Part shown: piece by piece, positions 34,993 to 46,619 of the stretch
How positions within the stretch are numbered: position 1 is the first letter of the stretch
Layout: every line of letters begins with the position of its first letter
From: Adiantum capillus-veneris
Taxonomy: Eukaryota; Streptophyta; Polypodiopsida; Polypodiales; Pteridaceae
Length of the DNA: 64,000 nucleotides
Reading direction: 5' to 3'
Assembly (NCBI GenBank): GCA_014529385.2
Contig: CM043948.1
Span: 78,621,291 to 78,685,290 of the forward strand
Position numbers and translations under genes: made by a program
The notes under the pieces: generated by a model
Databases searched by the model: none
What the model was told of the DNA's origin: nothing
What the model saw: the letters and a program-made list of their open reading frames with translations, nothing else

Positions 34993-35700
34993 ATCTAATA
35001 AACCTCTAAAAATTAACTCAATTCAATTTGAACCTATTTAATAATTTCCCTTATTTAAGTTGCTCAAAAAGCAGAGTAATTCTGCCTAATTAATTAGATA
35101 AATTCATTAGCTGAGCTTCTCCTAATTATCACCGGTTTTGTAATTCCTAATTAACCACTGATAAATATATCACAGCAATTGAAATCAATTTACTAATTTC
35201 CCCCATTTAAATTTCTCAAAAAACAGAGTAATTCTACCTAAGTAATTAGCTAGATTAATTATCTGAGATTCTCCTAATTATCACGGTTTTCTTAACACCT
35301 AGTTAACCACTAATAAATATATCACAGTAATTTAATTTAATTTACTAATTTCCCCTATTTAAATTGTCCAAAAAATAGAGTATTTTTGCTAACTTAATTT
35401 TCGGAGCTTCTCTTAATTATCACGGGTTCTTGAAGACCTATTTAACCAATAATAAATATATCACAACATTTTAAATCTATTTACTAATTTCCTCAATTTA
35501 AATTACTCAAAAAATTGAGTATTTATGCTAAATTAACTAGCTAGATTAATTTTTTGAGCTTTTCCTAATTATCAAGGGTTCTTGAACACCTAATTAACCA
35601 CTAATAAATATATCACATCATTTGAAATTCATTTACTAATTTCCCCTATTAAAATTGCTCAAAAAACAGAGTAATTTGCCTAATTAATTAGGAAAAATTC
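34993..35700 (-). repeat. ~150 bp tandem array in the solo LTR, second part
   Basis: TACTAATTTCCCC-type blocks recur at about 35190, 35343, 35484 and 35634, with a weaker one near 35040, a period of 141-153 bp. The units are more diverged than in 32475-33362 but share AATTATCACGG and TGATAAATATATCAC-like segments. Together the two parts form one LTR array of about eleven units. Confidence 0.8.
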
Positions 35701-36117
35701 TCAGAAAATTATAGGATAATTTTCCTAGATTAATAATTGTCTAATGCATCTCTGATAATTACTTCAACTTAATCTAATCTTAATTAATATATTTACCATT
35801 AATTCATGGTTAATTTGGCTAATTTCAGTCCTATTATAATAGGATAATTAATTAGCTTAGTATTACTAAGCTTAATTCTAATAATCAGCAGAGATTAATT
35901 AATTTAAAGAGGTTTAAGAAGCATATATAGGCCCAATCTTTGATTAATTAACCATTTATCTTAATCTAACCTTACTAATTAAGAAGGATTAGGTTAATTA
36001 CCGTTAGGGTTAATCAATTAGAGATTTAAATCTAATGATTTCTGCGTAGTGTTTCTCCCTAGATCAGAGAGAAATTATCAAGGCTCCGAGTCTGTGTAAA
36101 ATGTGAAGCTAGGGGTC

Positions 36118-36125
36118 TTATTTAT
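36118..36125 (-). promoter_or_regulatory. TATA box of the solo LTR
   Basis: - strand ACTATAAATAAGACCCC, matching the TATA context in the 3' LTR at 22174. It lies about 490 bp from the LTR start. If active it would drive transcription leftward through the array and ORF into 30.6 kb and below. Confidence 0.6.
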
Positions 36126-36623
36126 AGTTTTCTGGCACTCTTAAGCTCTCATAGGCTTAAAAAAGCAGTTTCTCACAGTTCAAGCAGCCCCCTACAGGTC
36201 AAAAAATGACCCCTGCTGCTAAATGAGTCCCTGGCAGGTCAGTGATGACCCTCCCATTACCTGTCAGCTTTTAAAATATCAATTATGCTATATTTTGACC
36301 TATTTTTGCTTAATTGGTAAATATCTTGTAACTATCTAGGAGAAATTTAATAAAGTCTATGCTTAAATGATTATTGCAACCCATCAATTTTACCTATTTT
36401 ACTCAATTCAGAGTGTAAACTTCCAGGAGTCATAACTATGCTAGTTTTTATCGGAATTCAATTCTGAAAATTTATAGCCCGGGGTTTGCTGTGCTTAAGA
36501 ATCCAAAAATACCAATATTTTCCATGGTCGGACAATTCTACATTGCTTTTTCAATAATCATATCAGTTTGATTAAGCTTTATACAACCTTTAAGGTTTCA
36601 GAAACTGGAAACCTTACATAGAA

Positions 36624-37389
36624 CCCCTTATCTGTGAGTTTTTTTTAGTTATAATGTACCCTTTTCTTTTAAGCTCTGTAACTTTTTTTTAGATTTGAAA
36701 AAAATAATATCCTTTTGTATATATACTTTTGTAAGTTTTAGGAACTTTGAAGACCCTTTTGTTAAGCTCATGTGATATGTTACATTTTTCTTAGGTGACC
36801 TCCCCGATATCATACAATAGACTAGGACTTAGACTCATTATACCTGTTTCTTGGGCATGAAACTTGGTCAAGTACACACATTTGTTTAGTGGTGTATCAA
36901 CTTTACATGGATAAGATATTGATTACCAAATCCATGAGGAATCAGTATAGCTTATGCCAATTCACAGAATTGTGTATTCTAAACTACCTTTGTTGCTAAC
37001 TTTAGATTGAACCCTTCCATATAAGACTCAAGTCTGTGAAGTGGTAACCACCTATAGAAGCCTCTGTCCATTAGCATTTCCCAATGCGTATGGACAAAAT
37101 TATGGTGGTAACCGCTTTCTTACTCAATACCTTTTTTTCCCATTAACACTATCAAACCATCAAGCAACTCACTAAATCTCTATATGTATAATTAGATTTA
37201 GTTTTGATAGTCTTGATTTTATAATCCCTATGGGCACCACTTGACCGCAAGGTTCCCTTTTGCAACTTACTTATAAACTCCTTTTGAACACTCTTAATGT
37301 TCAAATGTTTCATTCGATAATATTTGGCTGGGTACGGTTCCACATGCTGGCCCATACCTCCCACCATGTGGACCCTCCTAGGGTTGCGA
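36624..37389. other. No gene seen between solo LTR and duplicate copy B
   Basis: AT-rich, no supportable reading frame. (CA)n begins near 37397. Confidence 0.5.
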
Positions 37390-38546
37390 GAGGGCAACAC
37401 ACACACACACACACACACACAATCCCTTGGAAGATATTATATTAATTAGTACTTAGTTCCATCTGTATCTGATTTAAATAAGAGGGTTTCCTGCTCATTG
37501 TATGGTTCAAAATACTTTTAATCTAACGTTGTATAGTTAATATGTGAGACAACTGGAGAATAAAAAAAGAACCATTATCTAAACGTGAATGCTTAGCGTA
37601 TCCACTAAATAGAATACCTCATATATGTTTTGGCTATTTCCACTTGTGCTCTATATTATCTCTGAATTCATTCTTGTTTTCCATGTGTCATGCACCTTGG
37701 ATGGTTGTTACCATGAGCATGCACGCTTGAGAAATCCCTTGGGTATAAGACAATTGTAGACCCTTTTGTATTTCCGTTGTCCCTTGTCTTGCGGTGAAGT
37801 ACGACCAATATAACCCTTAAGCCCACATCCTTTCCATGAATTAGATCTTTTGAAACTATATTGTCATCTATATAAAAACCAGCGATGGAGGTTGACAAAA
37901 AGGAGAACTCCTTCTAGAGTTTCATTGGCTTTCCAATCACACCTAGCTGAATTTATGGTAACATATGATATCCCACACTAGGGTGATTTCTGTGTTTCGA
38001 TGACGAGTTGAGGCTATAGAATAAATGATGTCCCCTATATACCTCTTGATGGAAAGGTGACATTTTTTAAGGCGAGCTCGTCTGCATATGCCTGGATACA
38101 TATGTTACCTAACTACACACAATTTAGGTTAATAAACTTTGATCACACCCGCAATATTTTCACATAAACATTGTAAGCCTTGATTAGCAGATTTCCTCCC
38201 CTCAATACTATTGTAAGTCCTTTTGGTGCATGCACCCCTTTCCCCATATAGCCCAGGTGATCTTCCCAAACTGGGTATGGTATAGTTGAGTAGATTTCAC
38301 CATTAAACTACCTACCTTGATTAATGCTCTACTCATACTCTGTTACCCACTCTTGATCTATTATTATCTCTTGCATGCCAACTAACCTCTTTGCCGGCAT
38401 CGCTATGACTCGCAAGTGTAGTAGAAGATTAAATAACCTAGCAGCACCCTCTTGCAAAGAGTGTCAATACACACACACACACACACACTCAGAATCCACT
38501 TTGTGCTCATTGTACCTTGTCTCTCTCCTCGCTTATCAAGAATGCA

Positions 38547-38554
38547 TCTCTCTT

Positions 38555-38649
<95 letters not shown>
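38547..38649. repeat. (CT)n(CA)n microsatellite in copy B
   Basis: Same position in the duplicate as 28447-28638 but shorter: about 34 CT units with interruptions, then about 16 CA units. This is a clear length difference between paralogous loci. Confidence 0.95.
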
Positions 38650-38650
<1 letters not shown>

Positions 38651-39577
38651 TGGTTTACATAGCAATAAAGATCTAGCTTTGATAGCTGACGGATATCCAC
38701 AACTATGGATGGCATAATTTTGGGCTCTTTCAATTGTCTTGTTGTGCAAGGATGGCATCACTTTGTTAATGTATGATTGTAGGAAGGAACCTATCATGAG
38801 AGAGTTTCTATTGTTATTGACACACGACATATCTGGCAAATGCAAAATTCGAATCTTGGATTCATCGCACCTTTATCTCGCATGTATGATACGTTGGAGC
38901 ACCTACTCAGTACTTTGTTTGCTAGGGAGTCTGCTTAGTTTTTTTTTGGGTTTGGCTTTCTCGGCATACTATAGCTTTGTACATTGACATGTGCACAATG
39001 TCTTTCACAATTTTGCATGCTCAAATATAGAATTTTAGAAATATTTGTTTAGGAGGTTGTGCTTGGCAAGAAAAATTTCAATAGGTACTAAGATGAGTGT
39101 TGAATTGGTAATGGTAACAAATGTAGGGTTATTTACTTTGAAAGAATAAAACCACAAGGACATTATACATTTTGACAAACTGCAGGTTGATAGAAGCTAC
39201 TTGTTTTTCTTTTTTTTGACACCATTAGCCTCCTTTACGGTCTCATAAGAGATGGCAGACAATGGGATTTTTCAAAAAGTATCCAAAAGATTTTTTTTTT
39301 GAAATTTGGGCAGATGCACATTTACAAATAACCAAAACTGGGATTTGTCTGCTCATTAATGGCTTGGAGATACACAGTGTGTGGCAAATGTTCCGAGATT
39401 CATTAATGACAATCGTCATGGGAATAGAATAGTGGACCTCTGCTTGCACACCTGCTATGTACAATTTTTGTTAGGTTTTAGGCCATGGTTGGTGGATGTG
39501 GCCGGGTGCCCACCCATCCTCCACATTCTTTGGTGACACGGTGATTTTACTACTTTTGGTTTGAGTTTTCACTCTTT

Positions 39578-40230
39578 TTGTACGGGAAACTTTGGAGAAA
39601 TTATCCTAGACAATTCTCCATAAAGTTTTTGGCTACATCCTCTCAAGTAATGGCTACGATTAGTGCTTCCAAAAGAGAAAACTCTTGGCACAAACTTGCC
39701 TATTTGGCGGCAGCATTGTATGCAAGATGTTTTGATCAACCTTGCGTGAAAAAACAGAGAACGTGTACGCTGATGAATAGTGGAAAGACTTGAATGAGCG
39801 TGCTATGGAGACCATTTGCCTATACCTTGGTGAATCCAATTACGTTACCATAATGGACAAGACCAATGCCAAAAGATTTATGGATGCTCTATGTGCAGCA
39901 TGGGATGGAAACGATGCCTTGAACAAGGTTTTCTTGATGAAGAAGCTTATGCGCATGAATATGAAAGAGGGCACTATTGTTAGTTCTCACTTGAACAAGT
40001 TCAACATCTTTTCATAGATTACTTCAAAAGGTCTCAATTTTGGTGATGAAATGAAGGCTATTTTCTTGCTAGGTTTGCTACCATCATCGTGGGATATCTT
40101 CAACATAGCCATAATCAATTCTGCACTCATTCTCAGGATTGTAGGAAAGATAGTAGCAAGAGTCATGGCAAAGACATGTGAAATGTTGAGTGTTACTATT
40201 GCCATAAAAAGAGAAACTTGAAGAAAGATG
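39578..40230 (+). pseudogene. Copia gag fragment
   Basis: 39640-39790 begins MATISASKRENSWHK. 39790-40017 reads METICLYLGESNYVTIMDKT, then AKRFMDALCAAWDGNDALNK and MNMKEGTIVSSHLNKFN, the conserved copia gag block. After a stop at 40015 the frame continues GDEMKAIFLLGLLPSSWDIF. The zinc knuckle at ~40187-40235 reads CYYCHKKRNLKKDV, with its histidine and last cysteine replaced. Confidence 0.85.
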
Positions 40231-40434
40231 TCCACACAATGCAACGTGATAAAGGAAAAGAGAAAGAAAAGTCTAACAAACCTGGAAGTAGCTTGAAAAT
40301 TGAAGAGCTTAATGTGGTTAAGTTTCTTAGTAGCCAATGAGACATTTTTGATGTGACAAATGATGTGTTGATTTTCACAACGGATTTAATTCCCAATGAA
40401 TGGTTAGCTCTTGATGAGTGTTATGTGCATAATT

Positions 40435-40566
40435 AAATTGTGGACTCAGGTGCTACCTTTCACATTGATAGCATGCAAAGGACAAGAAAAATGAGTGCCT
40501 CTATAGCCTTGCATGAGTCCCACTGTCAGAACAAAGAACTATTGCACCATCGAAATCACCTGTGAT
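40435..40566 (+). pseudogene. Copia protease fragment
   Basis: IVDSGATFHIDSMQRTRKM contains the DSGA active site of copia proteases. It ends at a stop about 40 codons on. The protease core, the integrase and the start of RT are not found. Confidence 0.75.
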
Positions 40567-40569
40567 AAG

Positions 40570-41133
40570 TACCTATAAAGTTAGTAAGAACCCTTCTAGC
40601 ATGAAGCACACTTGGAATTAGGTAAAATAAAGGACATAATGACATAGTTTATCTTGAGTATATGTCTGTAGAGTATCCATAGGCTAGAAATAGATAAAAG
40701 ATGAGAGAGATATGGCCACTCGATGTTGGGGGTGTATTGATCTCTCTTGCTAAAAAATGAGCTCTCTGGAAGTTTGCAGGTGTTGCAAAGAATTGCAGCT
40801 ATGAAATGAGGCCTCTTTTTATCAATGATCCTAATAGATCTTCTTCTCTCCTTGGCCAACAAGAATCTCCCTTTTGGCTTCTTTCATTTGGTCCATGTTT
40901 GGCCTTATTTGGGTAGGAAAGGAGGTGTCGATGACTTTTGGCCCAAGGGAGGGGGTGGGAGCTATTGTCCAGGGGACCAAAAAATGGTCTAGGCACCTCG
41001 GTAGGTAGTGGGAGCTCAAAATGGTGCCTTCTTCTCCCCCAAGTGTCTACGAGTCCCCATAGCCAAAGCTTGAGAGATATCTTCTCTCTGTAGGAAGTTA
41101 CCAAGAGGAAAACACACACTGCCGTGCAAATGA
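40570..41133. other. Unidentified sequence replacing integrase
   Basis: Lies where the end of protease, integrase and RT start should be, but no copia motif is readable on either strand. - strand frames at 40799-41158 lack known domains. Either a foreign insertion with deletion or extreme decay. Confidence 0.45.
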
Positions 41134-42450
41134 ATGTACAAAAAGAAATACACCACATATGATCCGGATCCTAGGTATAAGGCAAGATTGGTTGCGAAAG
41201 GATGCAAGCAAACACAAATCATGGATTTTGATGAAATATTTTCTCTAGTGGTCAAGATGACTAGATTGCATCTTGTGCTTAGTCTAATAGCCATCAAGGA
41301 CATGGAATTGGTCCAAATGGATGTGAAGACAACGTTTCTTCATGGGAATCTTGAAGAGGACGTCTACATGAAAAATCAAAAGGTTTTGCAATAAAACCTC
41401 AGAAGCTAACAAGGGTAGATTTGGTGTGTAGACTCAAGAGATCTTTGTATGGATTAAAGCAAGGCTCAAGGAAATGGTACATCAAGTTTGATAAGTGCTT
41501 TTAGTCCCAAGGCTACGTACGGAGCCAAGAGGATCATTGCTTGTACTCAAGGAGTTTGAATGATGGTTCCCTCATCATTCTGATTTTGTACATGGATGAT
41601 ATGCTCATAACCGAGAAGTCAAAAGATGATATTTCCCTTCTCAAGGATGCCTTAAGCAAGCAGTTTGCTATGAAAGATTTGGGTGATGCACATCACTCTT
41701 GGTATGCGTATCAAGAGAGATCACAAATGTGGTATACTTGAACTTCTGCAAGAAGAGTATATTCACAAGGTATTGCAACACTTTGATTTGCAATGGGGAT
41801 AAGCATTGAGTACCCCAATGGATGCATACAAAAAACTTAGCAAGCATGATTGTCCCAAATCAGATGCTGAAAAGATAGAGATGGCAAAGTTTTTGAATTC
41901 TTTGGTAGTAGACAGTCTCATTTTTTCCATGGATAGCACACATCCAGAAACTGCATATGCAATGGGAGTGGTTAGCGGGTTTATGGAAAATCCAGGAAAA
42001 AAGCATTGGGGAAACAATGATGCATCCATAGTTGGATACAATGATTCAGATTATGCAGTTTGGAAACTAGGCTACCCACATATGGCTACTTTTTCTTGTT
42101 TGTTGAAGAAAAAATTTCTTGGAGATCATGAATGCACAATTGCACTTCGTCTTCCACCATTGAGGTAGAAGCTATGTGGTTATCTCGTCTAGCTGGAGAG
42201 CTTGGTATACACGAAACTCCAGTGCTACATTGCAATAGTGAGAGTGCGATTGTGCTATCAAGAAACCCGTGTTTCACTCCGAGTTGAAACACATAGAGGT
42301 TAGGTATCATGTGGTATGGGATATTTTGGCTAGCAAACGCATTGAATCAGTCAAAATTCACACGGATGAAAACCCACTGGATGCTCTAACAAAGAGCTTA
42401 GACTCAAAGCGGTTTGCATATTGCATAGAGATGATGGGTGTAGGTTGAAG
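41134..42450 (+). pseudogene. Copia reverse transcriptase/RNase H fragments
   Basis: 41134-41394: DPRYKARLVAKGCKQTQIMD, then VQMDVKTTFLHGNLEEDVYM, classic copia RT. 41541-41741: LYMDDMLI, a complete YxDD box, and FAMKDLGDAHH. 41806-42168: LSTPMDAYKKLSKHDCPKSD and the start of RNase H (VGYNDSDYA). 42170-42450 in shifting frames: EAMWLSRLAGELGI, TKHIEVRYHVV, TDENPLDALTKSLD. Several stops and frame changes separate the blocks. Confidence 0.88.
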
Positions 42451-42541
42451 CCATGTTCATGCTTCACATTTTGTACAATTTTACATAATATCCCCTAAAT
42501 TATTTAGCCACTTGGGCCACATTGGTCTTCCAGTGGGAGAT

Positions 42542-42709
42542 TGTTAGGTCCTAGACCAAGTGGCCAATGGTTGTGGTCCAACGATCGCCCATCCTTTACA
42601 TTATCTGGTTATAATACTAATAATGAGTTGAGAGTATTTCTTGTATGTTTCCTCTTCTCCTTCCCCTTCTATTCTTACCTCCCTTTCACTCACCATTCCA
42701 ACTCCCACA
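42542..42709 (+). mobile_element. Copia 3' LTR
   Basis: 168 bp from TGTTAGGTCCTAG to CTCCCACA, following the polypurine context GTGGGAGAT. The left LTR at 39469 matches for about 100 bp (TGTTAGG, CCCATCC, ACATT, CTGGT/TTGGT) and then becomes unreadable. Confidence 0.8.
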
Positions 42710-43882
42710 CTTTTTGGTATTGGACTTTTGGAAACTAGGATCACAAAACAAAGAAGATGATGCTTGGTTTTTCTTTTGTGTTTTTTAGTAATACATATTG
42801 GGGTGTATTTGACCATAAAATTGAGTTTTCAAAGATATATAGACATATCGCTAAACCTAGTGACAAAATTGAAGAAACACAAAGTAATTAGCATATTATT
42901 AATAGCATAGTTCTTGAGCCTAATCATTATTGATATGATTGTGCACAATGTGTATTTCTAGTTAAGACAATGGTGCTCAAAAATAGGGAGAAGCATGTGG
43001 CCTCCAGGTCTACCAATCCTTCTTAAATACACTGGATGGACACAAAAATGCCGTGACTTGCTGTAACGTGATGACAATATTTAGTGAACAACATATTAAA
43101 CTTGTGATAACCACATTTGGTTTGATGAGTTTTGACTCAGAAATAACATATTTTTGTTTTAGTTTTTTTTACCTCTAAGCGGTTTCTAGAGCCTTAAACC
43201 TCATGTGAGGGTCTCAATGGAGATGACATTGCATTGACTAGACATTTGAAAACCTCTCCGTTATACAAGGGACATGCTGCCCAAATGTTTTACTTTTGAT
43301 TGGTAATCTCGAAGATGGAATGGTACAAAAAGTTCATTAAGATCTTGACATTAGATTGCTGTTGAGACCTTTGGCTTACATGGATATTTCATAACATAGA
43401 AGTAAGAATATTTTCACAGCAAAAATTAGTAAGCATATACAGTATTAAATTTTGTCAAAATGTGGTTTATTTTCATTTTTTCATAAAACTAATCTCTACT
43501 TAGTTGTTAGTTTGTTTGTAATTTTGTCTAGTAATAAGAAGGGAAAGGGGTCATTGACACTTGTTTTCCCAAGTAATGATAGTACTGACGTGCTTGTGTT
43601 CTTGGATGATGGCAGGTAAGAGGTTCCTTCCTTGGGATTAACTAGAAAATTGTAGGTGTAGTAGTAGATTTGATTTGGCTCAATAAAAACTATAATTTTT
43701 GTCTTTGTAATGGGAACACAAGTATAACTTGTTTGTGTGATTCTTGGAATACATTGTATTTATTTGAAAAATCAATGTGTCAAAATTTTCTTATAGTCAT
43801 ATCTTATAGTGGTTTATTTATGATCTAGCCAGTTCCATTATAGGATTCAATCTATTGTTGTATATTCAATACAAACACACAC

Positions 43883-43900
<18 letters not shown>

Positions 43901-43913
<13 letters not shown>

Positions 43914-44439
43914 TTTACAGACATTTACACACAAAATCTAGCTTTCATTAAACTATGTCAAGCGCAATGAAACTTCCCCCACGGTGATGCAAAAGGACAT
44001 ATTGTGCCGGAACTCAGAAAAAAAACTTGAAAAGCTGAAGGATAGGGCCAAGATCACTAGTCCTTTCCATTGATGGAACTTACAGCCATCCCATGGACAT
44101 ATGGTTAAGGTGCTCAAGTTGATCTAGTATTTTGATGCCATCTTTAAAGATGAGAGCTTCATTGAGCAATCCAAGTTACACCATGCAGCTGTACCTCCAC
44201 AAATCGACTTGTCAATGGTGATCTAGTATGAAAACCCAAGGGACCTAGCCAAAGACATGGAAGGAATGTATTATGTGGAAATTATTGAGAAATGAAGCCA
44301 AAGAAATTTTTATTTAGGCTTGACATGGTCTTATGCTTGAGAAGGGGGAGTACATCGATTCAAAATTGTTGACAGGATTTGGGATTTTCATCTCAAAGCA
44401 GCTTCAAAAGAACATTTTTTAAGAAAAAAATTAGCAATA
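43901..44439 (+). other. Unrecognised decayed sequence
   Basis: A + strand frame near 44100-44300 is readable across TAG codons (DAIFKDESFIEQSKLHHAAV, NPRDLAKDMEGMYYVEIIEK). It looks protein-like but matches no family I know. Not claimed as a gene. Confidence 0.25.
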
Positions 44440-44787
44440 TTATGTAGGGACTTCTGACAATACGCACACATATATTAATGTAAAAAAGCCTAAGACAAGC
44501 TTAAAAGTCATCACTAGTCTATGGTTGCTACCAAGATATTTTATCCCACCAAGATGCCTTATAAAGATAAGGTATATGAGAAGAATGAGAAGGCTCCTTA
44601 CAATTGCAAGAGCAACAAAAAGAAGAAACAGAAGAGTGTATACAAGTGTCTTGAATAGCTTGCGAAATATAAGAAGGAGAATTGTTGTATTAACGCTAGG
44701 GCTGTGTGAACACGAGCCACTTTTGTGGCTATAAGAATTTCTTTTGTGTAAATTCTTATTCTCATAGACCACAAAAAACCTTGACAA
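44440..44787 (-). CDS. Hypothetical membrane protein reading frame
   Basis: 115 codons. Residues ~32-80 are strongly hydrophobic with basic breaks (LVYTLLFLLFVALAIVRS, LLILLIYLIFI), followed by a second hydrophobic stretch near the C-terminus (LVLGFFTLIYVCVL). This suggests two or three membrane segments. No recognised family. A neighbouring - strand frame upstream (44950-45408) is also hydrophobic at its start. AT-rich DNA can produce such frames by chance, so confidence is low. Confidence 0.25.
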   Translation of the reverse strand: MSRFFVVYENKNLHKRNSYSHKSGSCSHSPSVNTTILLLIFRKLFKTLVYTLLFLLFVALAIVRSLLILLIYLIFIRHLGGIKYLGSNHRLVMTFKLVLGFFTLIYVCVLSEVPT

Positions 44788-44949
44788 ATCCTTTCAGGGA
44801 TTTTCTCTCAAGGCATGTAGGGAGTTGAAAAAAAATACAAATAAATAATTTCATGTAAAAATTTAAATTTTTTAAGAGCCATCTTTTAGGTACAATAAAA
44901 CAAAAATCACTCAGAAGTTTGGGTATCCATGTAAACCCATTAAAAACAT

Positions 44950-45408
44950 TCAAAGCACATTGAAATTTTTTTGAAGAATACATGGATATGTATACAATGA
45001 GAATCTATGCATATATTTTTTAGGAAAAAACCATCGTCTTGTTTTAGGCCTCAAAAACATGTATGCTGTTAAATTTGAAATCCAATTTTGTGGCTTCCTA
45101 ACATTTTTAGATTTTTTTGTTATTTTACACTTTTTTGGGATAAAAGATATAGTATAATTTTCCTCTATGTCATAGGACCTCAATGATATCCTATCATTAG
45201 GGTTTGTTGAAAAATAGACCGTCCTAGAGACAATTTTATAGAGTGAGGTGCCAAGCCACTTTAGTGGCTCAAACACAAACGTAATGTTAAGTGTAGAGAT
45301 GAAGGGTACACCTATCGTGAATGCCCCCAGAAGGAGTGCCAAGAAGAAATACCCTTGTGTTGCACACATTTCTATTGTCTCAAAGAGGTGAATCAAGAAG
45401 CTATTCAA
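44950..45408 (-). CDS. Hypothetical protein with N-terminal membrane segment
   Basis: 152 codons from ATG 45408. Residues ~18-45 are hydrophobic (GYFFLALLLGAFTIGVPFIS), and the remainder is basic and aromatic. A stretch around 45250-45265 (GAGCCACTT.AGTGGCTC type) resembles 44715-44735 of the downstream frame, hinting that the two frames are diverged copies. No family recognised and no codon-usage support available. Confidence 0.3.
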   Translation of the reverse strand: MNSFLIHLFETIEMCATQGYFFLALLLGAFTIGVPFISTLNITFVFEPLKWLGTSLYKIVSRTVYFSTNPNDRISLRSYDIEENYTISFIPKKCKITKKSKNVRKPQNWISNLTAYMFLRPKTRRWFFPKKYMHRFSLYTYPCILQKNFNVL

Positions 45409-46615
45409 CGATGTTATGCATGGGACTGGCGAGGGGTGGCCACTTCATAACTTTGTAATTATCATGTGATTAGCTCTCACCAATCTCAAACAAATAAAAA
45501 TTCTTTCAAAACATATTAAGTGCATAAGTGAAAGGTGAGCTTAGGAAATGAAAAGAGAGATGAAGGTGGAAAGTCAAAAGACAAATGAAGGTGAAAAGTC
45601 AAAATACCTTTTGTGTCCCTATAAAGAGGTGTTTCTCTTCTCCTTTATTTTTCCTTTAGCTTTTTCTTCTCTTCTCTTTAGTGTTTTCCTTGCACTCTCT
45701 CCTCTCTCTCTCTCTCTCTTTCTCGCAGTGTTGTATCCTTCCTTCCAAGTTAATAGTATTGCAAATCTACGAAGTTTGTCATTGCCCATTGCTATGTGCT
45801 ATAGACTAGCGCGTCCTTTTTTTTGTTGAGGGAATCTTTGAATTAAGAATACCTTTTAATTTTGTGAAGCCATTAGGAATATCTTTCAGTACTGTAGTAG
45901 AAGGGGTTATTAAATTTCATTTGTTCTCACATTTCACATACAAAGGCTATAATAAAATGGAATTAGGGAAAAACAATTATAGATTGAATAGAAAAAGGGT
46001 GTATTATATTTTTCAAAAATACGTAGTTAAGAAATTTTAGAAATAGTCCTTGAACGCCTACGATATACACAATTTGTACATAGTACCCCACCAAGGCATG
46101 GTGTAGGGTTAGGGATCAAAGTATTTTCATTATCTTTGATATCATCTCTACTCATAACTTGATTGTAATTGGGTTAGCTCAATGGTTAAGCATAAGAATT
46201 GAAGAATTGGGACCAACATTGGATGAATTTGGATATTGTTAAAGGAAAAAACTTCTAATTACATGTTTAATGCTAAGGCTCCACATGCAAGGCAACGTAG
46301 ACCACTAATTTTTTTTGAATCTCAATTGCTTCATGAAAATGTATCTCTAGGAGAACCATGGTATCATCTCATGGCTATCAACTTAAGGTTCTTGATAGAG
46401 CCACAGGTTTTCATCATAGAGGTAATGTTTTAAGTCTTAGTACTAAGGGGAAAGGAAGCACCATTCTAGTGTATCACATGCACCTATACAAAAATCAATA
46501 AATTCTTTTCTTTTATCATATATGGTTTTTTTCCTCTCCACTACCATATCTAATACTAATTGATGCTCTTATAATAAAATGAATCACATTTCTTTTCTTC
46601 AATCATATAGTGATT
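45409..46615. other. Spacer with LTR- or promoter-like features
   Basis: TATAAAGAGG at 45620-45629, followed by a long pyrimidine-rich CT tract (45690-45725), resembles the TATA and leader of a plant LTR or promoter on the + strand. The overlapping 93-codon frame at 45548 is low complexity and not claimed. 45840-46615 shows no gene. Confidence 0.35.
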
Positions 46616-46619
46616 TTCT

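Larger units (their letters stand above)
30654..36618 (-). mobile_element. Complete solo LTR of the long-LTR gypsy family
   Basis: On the - strand it starts TGTAAGGT (36618) and ends ACCTTACA (30654), a perfect 8 bp terminal inverted repeat. It is flanked by the 5 bp direct repeat TAGAA (30649-30653 and 36619-36623). 5,965 bp total; removing the nested 1,574 bp TRIM-like element leaves about 4.4 kb, very long for a plant LTR. Internal order from the 5' end: promoter region with TATA, tandem array, exon-like ORF, and the region shared with 13.9-15.4 kb. Loss of the internal region by LTR-LTR recombination is the usual origin. Confidence 0.9.
39469..42709 (+). mobile_element. Decayed Ty1/copia retrotransposon
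   Basis: Inserted into copy B; copy A has the uninterrupted site (TGTACAC then CTTTTGGTATTGG at ~29404). Flanks ATTTT (left) and CTTTT (right) fit a 5 bp target duplication with one change. The left end starts TGTTAGGTTTTAGG and the 3' LTR (42542-42709) starts TGTTAGGTCCTAG. TGGGAGATTG, the usual copia polypurine context, precedes the 3' LTR. Gag, protease, RT and RNase H pieces are present. The integrase is missing. Confidence 0.88.
37390..43900. repeat. Duplicated segment, copy B (split by copia element)
   Basis: 37390-39468 and 42710-43900 match 27310-29411 and 29412-30555 of copy A in order and orientation. Divergence is substantial (roughly 80% by eye), so the duplication is old. Copy B carries the copia element at 39469-42709. 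It retains better splice-like borders for the exon-like fragment at 43532-43615. Its own microsatellites are at 38547-38649 and ~43874-43913. Confidence 0.75.

Noticed and set aside
46163-46230. tRNA or SINE candidate (GGGTTAGCTCAATGGTTAAG resembles an A box)
   Set aside because: No B box or cloverleaf could be found at the right distance.
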